Positions 6,237-9,382 of a stretch of 9,382 nucleotides of DNA are shown here, in pieces. Within the stretch, counting starts at the first letter, position 1. The number at the start of each line of letters is the position of its first letter. The DNA lies in the NCBI GenBank assembly GCA_018821745.1, contig JAHJLU010000287.1, positions 1-9,382 on the forward strand. Direction: 5' to 3'. Source of the DNA: Myxococcota bacterium. Its GTDB lineage: Bacteria; Myxococcota_A; Polyangia; HGW-17. The notes under the pieces are model-generated. The model searched no databases. It saw nothing but the letters and a program-made list of their open reading frames with translations, and was not told where the DNA came from. The position numbers and the translations under genes were made by a program.

Positions 6237-6861
6237 ATGGACCCTCCCCATCTACTCCATCTCCTTGCTGGCCACGGCCCTCCTCTACAGCAGGCTCCCC
6301 TCGAGGATCCCCATTCACTGGAACATCAGCGGGGAGGTGGACCGTCTCGGACCCCGCCCCATGATCTTTCTGCTGGCGGCCCTGCCCTTCATCATAGAGG
6401 CGGTTTTCATGGTGCTCCCCATGCTGGATCCACGAAAGGCCAACTACAAAAAGCACGAGCGGGCCTATAGCGCCCTGCGCATCGCCGTGGGCATGTTTAT
6501 GGTCTCCATCCACTGGGTCACCATGCTCTACTCCCTGGGGTCCCCCGTGTCGGTCTCCCTGCTGGTGCCCATGGGTGTGGGGATTCTCTTCATGGTCATC
6601 GGTAATTTCCTCCCCCAGGTAAAACCCAACTGGTTTGTGGGGATTCGCCTCCCATGGACCCTGGCCGACGACAAGGTCTGGAAACAGACACACCGCCTGG
6701 GAGGCTGGCTCTTCACAATTTTGGGGGTGCTCACCCTGGCCAGCGCCATTATCTCCCCAAGGGTCTCATTTATTGTATTATTGGGTGGAATTGTCCTCCT
6801 TTTAGCCACAACTGTGCTATACAGTCTTACACTCTATCGCCGCTCCCACAGCGACACCTGA
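6223..6861 (+). CDS. sdpI: SdpI-family multispanning membrane protein
   Basis: This inner-membrane protein has 212 residues (B. subtilis SdpI is about 207). The N-terminal DUF1648 region includes LYSRLPSRIPIHWNISGEVDR (21-41, shown in part: IPIHWNISGEVD) and GPRP. The SdpI hallmark, GNFLPQVKPNWFVGIRLPWT (127-146), is followed by VWKQTHRLGGW (152-162). About six membrane helices are apparent, near 7-24, 47-67, 86-106, 109-130, 161-178 and 181-205. In B. subtilis SdpI gives immunity to SdpC and relays its presence by binding SdpR. The ATG at 6223 is preferred because GAGG lies eight bases upstream; GTG at 6214 overlaps that site. It overlaps sdpR by 14 bases, so the two are translationally coupled. 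No sdpA, sdpB or sdpC is present in this window. Confidence 0.92.
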   Translation: MKTAKWTLPIYSISLLATALLYSRLPSRIPIHWNISGEVDRLGPRPMIFLLAALPFIIEAVFMVLPMLDPRKANYKKHERAYSALRIAVGMFMVSIHWVTMLYSLGSPVSVSLLVPMGVGILFMVIGNFLPQVKPNWFVGIRLPWTLADDKVWKQTHRLGGWLFTILGVLTLASAIISPRVSFIVLLGGIVLLLATTVLYSLTLYRRSHSDT

Positions 6862-6925
6862 GGACCCGTAATTTATCAATTTTAACGGCGCGGTCCACGT
6901 CCTTCACGACCGCAGGTGAGCACAC

Positions 6926-7342
6926 ATGAGCACTCTTGAAAAAGCAATCGGCCTGGCGGCAACAGTCCATGCCGGACAAACCGACAAGGCCGGCGTCCCC
7001 TATATCCTCCATCCCCTCCGCGTCATGTTGAATCAAACTACCAACGAAACACGGATCACTGCGGTCCTGCACGACGTTGTTGAAGACAGCGACATGACCA
7101 TCGGCGACCTTCGGCACATGGGCTTCTCCCAGAACATCCTCGATGCCATTGAGGCTGTCACCAAACGCTCCGGTGAGCCCTATGAAGACTTCATCAAGCG
7201 CTCCGCCAAAAACCCCATTGCCAAACTGGTCAAAAAAGCCGATCTTCTCGACAACATAGATATTTCACGCATTGCATCTCCTACCCAGGCCGACACGGAG
7301 CGCATCGCGAAATACGAAATGGCCCTTAAATACCTGGAATAA
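6926..7342 (+). CDS. Compact HD-domain protein, SpoT/MESH1-like alarmone hydrolase type
   Basis: This protein of 138 residues has the (p)ppGpp-hydrolase type of HD domain. Visible elements are H15-A-G-Q, AGVPYILHPLRVM with H29, LHDVVEDSD with H49, D50, E53 and D54, AVTK (77-80) and KKADLLDN with D106 and N110. These correspond to the manganese ligands (two His, HD Asp, distal Asp) and the Glu-Asp pair of MESH1 and SpoT, including the four-residue spacing between the distal Asp and Asn. No synthetase, TGS or ACT domain is present. MESH1-type enzymes are about 170-180 residues, so this is a shortened form. Alarmone or NADPH hydrolysis is plausible but not shown; related short HD proteins are often left as phosphohydrolases. 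It lies 64 bases after sdpI on the same strand and could be read through from it. Confidence 0.85.
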   Translation: MSTLEKAIGLAATVHAGQTDKAGVPYILHPLRVMLNQTTNETRITAVLHDVVEDSDMTIGDLRHMGFSQNILDAIEAVTKRSGEPYEDFIKRSAKNPIAKLVKKADLLDNIDISRIASPTQADTERIAKYEMALKYLE

Positions 7343-7376
7343 TTCTCCCGGGCACCGCCGCAGGTGGACATTTTCG

Positions 7377-7405
7377 TTGGTGGCAACAGCACTCCCTGAT
7401 ATGAT
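7377..7405 (+). promoter_or_regulatory. Putative extended -10 promoter of the small lipoprotein gene
   Basis: TTGGTG (7377-7382) and TATGAT (7400-7405) are 17 bases apart. TG at 7397-7398 adds an extended -10. Transcription would start near 7412, about 27 bases before the ATG at 7439, leaving just enough room for the GGAGAGG ribosome site. Confidence 0.5.
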
Positions 7406-7438
7406 TGAAGCAGCCTTGCACCATGGAGAGGTCACCCC

Positions 7439-7798
7439 ATGAAACCTGCTGCATTTTGCCTGTTATTTCTTATCCTTCCATCCTGCACTACCGTGCCGGG
7501 GCGGGAAGTCCCGCTGCAGACGATCGCCGTGCGGAGAGCCACCACACTCTTCACGGGCAAGACCGCCTGCAACACTGTTAAACTTTACAAAATCAAGAGA
7601 GTCCATGCGACCCAGTCCGAGCAGGTCTTTTTCTTCCGCCTTGGGGGCTGCAACACCGCCATGGATTTCATGGTCCAGTGCGTCAAGTGGAGCCACACCT
7701 GCCCCGAGGGGCGCATGCTCCTCTTCATGAAAGGGAAACCGGGGATCAACATGGAGCCCCTGTTCAATAAACTCCCCCTCACAACGAAACAGCAGTGA
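7439..7798 (+). CDS. Small secreted lipoprotein with four cysteines, family unknown
   Basis: This 119-residue protein is of unknown function. It has a short signal peptide (MKPAAFCLLFLILPSC) with Cys16 as the likely lipidated residue. The lipobox ILPSC is slightly unusual because of the proline. The mature part has four further cysteines at 44, 71, 81 and 88, two of them in a repeated C-N-T motif (TACNTV and GGCNTA), which suggests two disulfides in the periplasm. Aromatic stretches (QVFFFRL) alternate with basic residues. The start is supported by GGAGAGG eight bases upstream, and a promoter lies just before. It is convergent with the downstream acetyltransferase gene, with only 24 bases between the stops. 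Confidence 0.72.
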   Translation: MKPAAFCLLFLILPSCTTVPGREVPLQTIAVRRATTLFTGKTACNTVKLYKIKRVHATQSEQVFFFRLGGCNTAMDFMVQCVKWSHTCPEGRMLLFMKGKPGINMEPLFNKLPLTTKQQ

Positions 7799-7822
7799 TT
7801 GTCCCGGTAAAAACCGCAGGGG

Positions 7823-8359
7823 TTATTCGCGCCAGAGCTCCGGATAGTCAAGGGCCTGTGCACAGCGAACCGCACCCCACACTTTTCCCACAACGCCCTC
7901 AGCCAGTGGACAAACCATCCAGGCGGGAGCGTTCCGCTCCAAAATAGGATAGGGCGCACGAAATCCCAGGGCGTGCGCGTCGGAAATGAACCCGAAACGC
8001 GGATAGTAGTTTGGGTGTCCCAGCACAAAGACAAGCTCCACACCCTGCTGCCTGACGCGGTGAAGTGCATCGTGTACCAGGGCGCTCCCGATACCGCGCC
8101 CCTGGAACCCTGGCACGACTGCCAAAGGTGCCAGAATCATACACTGCACCGACTCTCCTTCAATATTTGCTGAGGTGAGGAGGATGTATCCTGCGGGGGT
8201 GTCCCCTTCAAAGGCCAAAAGTGAACAGAGGGGCAGCGCCGAGGAGTCGCGGAGGAGATTGCGGGTCATGATGTGCACCTCCTCCACCTCCCCAAAGGCT
8301 TCCCGGTTGATCCCCATGATCACGTCGAGGTCATAATTATTTGATTCTCTGATTTCCAT
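7823..8359 (-). CDS. GNAT-family N-acetyltransferase, YhbS-like
   Basis: This protein of 178 residues has the form of YhbS-like acetyltransferases. It begins MEIRESNNYDLDVIMGINREAFG. The central strand and acetyl-CoA loop are LAPLAVVPGFQGRGIGSALV (76-95), with Q86-G-R-G-I-G91 as the CoA-binding motif. The subgroup-specific stretch VFVLGHPNYYPRFGF (110-124) follows. The C-terminal region (PYPILERNAPAWMVCPL) is typical of the subgroup, which has no agreed substrate. The start has AGGAG with six-base spacing. It is the last gene of a minus-strand run, only 18 bases after the stop of the DNA glycosylase gene, so co-transcription is likely. A weak CGGT/ACCG hairpin after the stop (near 7806-7817) is too small to call a terminator. 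Confidence 0.9.
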   Translation of the reverse strand: MEIRESNNYDLDVIMGINREAFGEVEEVHIMTRNLLRDSSALPLCSLLAFEGDTPAGYILLTSANIEGESVQCMILAPLAVVPGFQGRGIGSALVHDALHRVRQQGVELVFVLGHPNYYPRFGFISDAHALGFRAPYPILERNAPAWMVCPLAEGVVGKVWGAVRCAQALDYPELWRE

Positions 8360-8377
8360 ACGATGCTCCTGAAACCT

Positions 8378-9070
8378 TCACCACACCGAGAGCTCGCTCA
8401 GGGCGGTGCTGGCATAGAGGTAGGGTTCGGCTGACATGATGACCCGCCGGGTCGTCTGGGCGAGCAGCTGCCCGGTGGACCACCCCTCGGGCTCTCCCTT
8501 GCCCACGGGGTCCAGGTGAGAGACATATCCCCACATGTGCTGGACGGCGTTGCGTATGCCTCCCGGGGTGGGCTCCACCCGGAGCAAAAGGGTCAACGCA
8601 ACGACCAGATCTGCGGGCAGTGCTCCCGAACCCAGGGTCGAGACCCGGTGGCCAATCTCTTTATAGAGCGCCACATCCCGGGCCATGACGGAGTATTTAT
8701 GCTGAGCAAAGAGCTGCTGGGCATTTTTCGGCAGGGGAATACGCCCCTGCTCACGGTCCCGGTACTTCTCCCCCAAAATGGAGAACTGCCCGGCGGGCGG
8801 ATCGATGAATGTCTGTGGCCACGTCACCGGCTGTGGATACCCGGGGAGTGGGGAGTGGTGTTTGTACCCGCGAAGCGTCATCTCGGCCACCAGGAACTCG
8901 TGACGCATGGCAAGCGCCCCGGGAGACGCCGCCCAGCGCAGGGTCTCGGGGTGCCTCGAGTATCCCTTCTTTCCATTGACAATAATGGAGAACATCCCAT
9001 GGAGCTCCCGGTGTTCACCCAGGAGGCTCTGCCGATTCAAATATCCCGGGTGCACGTCCCAGATCCGCAT
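8378..9070 (-). CDS. Pyrimidine-dimer DNA glycosylase domain fused to a DUF1722-like domain
   Basis: This protein has 230 residues in two parts. Residues 1-105 resemble T4 endonuclease V (Pyr_excise), which cuts the glycosyl bond at UV-induced pyrimidine dimers and then nicks the strand. LNRQSLLGEHRELHGMF (11-27) aligns with the T4 segment around AEYRELPRVF, placing Glu22 at the catalytic Glu23. NGKKGYSRHPETLRW and LVAEMTLRGY match the following region. T4's nucleophile is the amine of Thr2 after Met removal; here residue 2 is Arg, so Met would normally stay and the attacking amine is uncertain. T4 Arg26 is replaced by Gly25. Residues 117-188 (QQLFAQHKYSVMARDVALYK, RNAVQHMWGYVSHLDP) resemble DUF1722, as in E. 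coli YbgA. The ATG at 9070 follows AAAGGA at five bases; the upstream ATG at 9100 has no ribosome site. It probably forms an operon with both neighbours. Confidence 0.85.
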   Translation of the reverse strand: MRIWDVHPGYLNRQSLLGEHRELHGMFSIIVNGKKGYSRHPETLRWAASPGALAMRHEFLVAEMTLRGYKHHSPLPGYPQPVTWPQTFIDPPAGQFSILGEKYRDREQGRIPLPKNAQQLFAQHKYSVMARDVALYKEIGHRVSTLGSGALPADLVVALTLLLRVEPTPGGIRNAVQHMWGYVSHLDPVGKGEPEGWSTGQLLAQTTRRVIMSAEPYLYASTALSELSVW

Positions 9071-9124
9071 GAGAGTCCTTTCCACAAAGGTAAAAAACAT
9101 CCGCTGGAACAGGGCGCGGACCGA

Positions 9125-9382
9125 TTATTTTCCACCCTTGACCAGCGATGCCTGCTTGTTGTTCCCGAAGGTGTCCCAGTGGAGTTTTTCAGGCTTCCAC
9201 TTGTCTTTGGGCTTGTCTGTCCCCTTGGGGAAACCAACGGGGATAACCGCCAGGGGAATAATGTGGTCCGGCAGGGAGAACAGTTTCTTTAAATACTCCA
9301 CCCGGGATTTTCGGGGATAGACCCCGGTCCACACGGCGCCCAGACCCATCGCCTCTGCCGCCAGTAAAATATTCTCGATGGC
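9125..9382 (-). CDS. Nitroreductase-family flavoprotein, C-terminal part only
   Basis: The last 85 residues are visible; the gene continues past the right edge. The sequence AIENILLAAEAMGLGAVWTG (residues 1-20 of the visible part), then LPDHIIPLAVIPVGFPK, is the characteristic end of the FMN-dependent nitroreductase fold: helix, G-x-G-x-x-W turn and the I-P-V-G-F-P strand. A short tail (KPEKLHWDTFG) follows and is also typical of the family. These dimeric cytoplasmic enzymes reduce nitroaromatics, quinones or flavins with NAD(P)H; the substrate cannot be assigned from the end alone. The stop lies 54 bases before the start of the dimer glycosylase gene on the same strand, so the two are probably co-transcribed. 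Confidence 0.88.
   Translation of the reverse strand, partial: AIENILLAAEAMGLGAVWTGVYPRKSRVEYLKKLFSLPDHIIPLAVIPVGFPKGTDKPKDKWKPEKLHWDTFGNNKQASLVKGGK

Noticed and set aside
6862..6896. GGACC and GGTCC arms between sdpI and the HD gene, as a terminator
   Set aside because: The stem is short with a long interrupted loop, and the downstream sequence has no T run.
7804..7817. CGGT-AAAA-ACCG hairpin between convergent genes, as a bidirectional terminator
   Set aside because: A four-base-pair stem is too weak and no T tract follows on either strand.
8516..9292. Plus-strand open frame of 258 codons on the right side
   Set aside because: It covers the glycosylase gene and part of the nitroreductase gene on the opposite strand; its translation lacks any family motif.

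Overview
The window looks like chromosomal DNA of a free-living, GC-rich (about 55-60% by eye) Gram-negative bacterium. Three clues suggest a deltaproteobacterial lineage such as Myxococcota or Bradymonadales: small lipoproteins with thrombospondin type-3 calcium loops, a secreted lipoprotein with an Asp/Gly-rich linker just after its lipidation cysteine, and a high share of envelope proteins without clear family. This assignment is inference; there is no rRNA or marker gene to prove it. I saw no tRNA, rRNA, CRISPR array, insertion sequence or phage gene. No gene-free stretch exceeds 300 bases; the longest is about 267 bases, before the zinc-ribbon gene.

Left part (1-3483). A U32-family Fe-S protein runs off the left edge on the minus strand. 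Behind it, also on the minus strand, lie two tandem overlapping paralogous lipoproteins with one TSP3 loop each. They are divergent from a plus-strand secreted lipoprotein with a sialidase-type Asp-box.

Middle (3587-5767). A minus-strand DUF1456 protein (YehS) is divergent from a plus-strand protein that has an N-terminal zinc ribbon and a C-terminal membrane anchor. A minus-strand YpeA-like GNAT acetyltransferase follows.

Centre right (5875-7798). A plus-strand sdpR-sdpI pair (ArsR-type repressor plus membrane partner) sits behind a strong promoter and a perfect 22-bp palindromic operator. Next comes a compact HD-domain alarmone-hydrolase-like protein, then a small cysteine-containing lipoprotein with its own promoter. 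No SdpC-type toxin gene is present, so this is an orphan SdpRI module.

Right part (7823-9382, minus strand). A probable operon reads from the right edge: the end of a nitroreductase, then a protein joining a T4-endonuclease-V-like pyrimidine-dimer glycosylase domain to a DUF1722-like domain, then a YhbS-like GNAT acetyltransferase. This is the most informative neighbourhood for function, because it ties DUF1722 to UV-damage repair in one polypeptide.

Several database-style start positions look too early. Shine-Dalgarno sequences support inner starts for YehS (GTG at 4054), the YpeA-like GNAT (5767), SdpI (6223) and the DNA glycosylase (9070).
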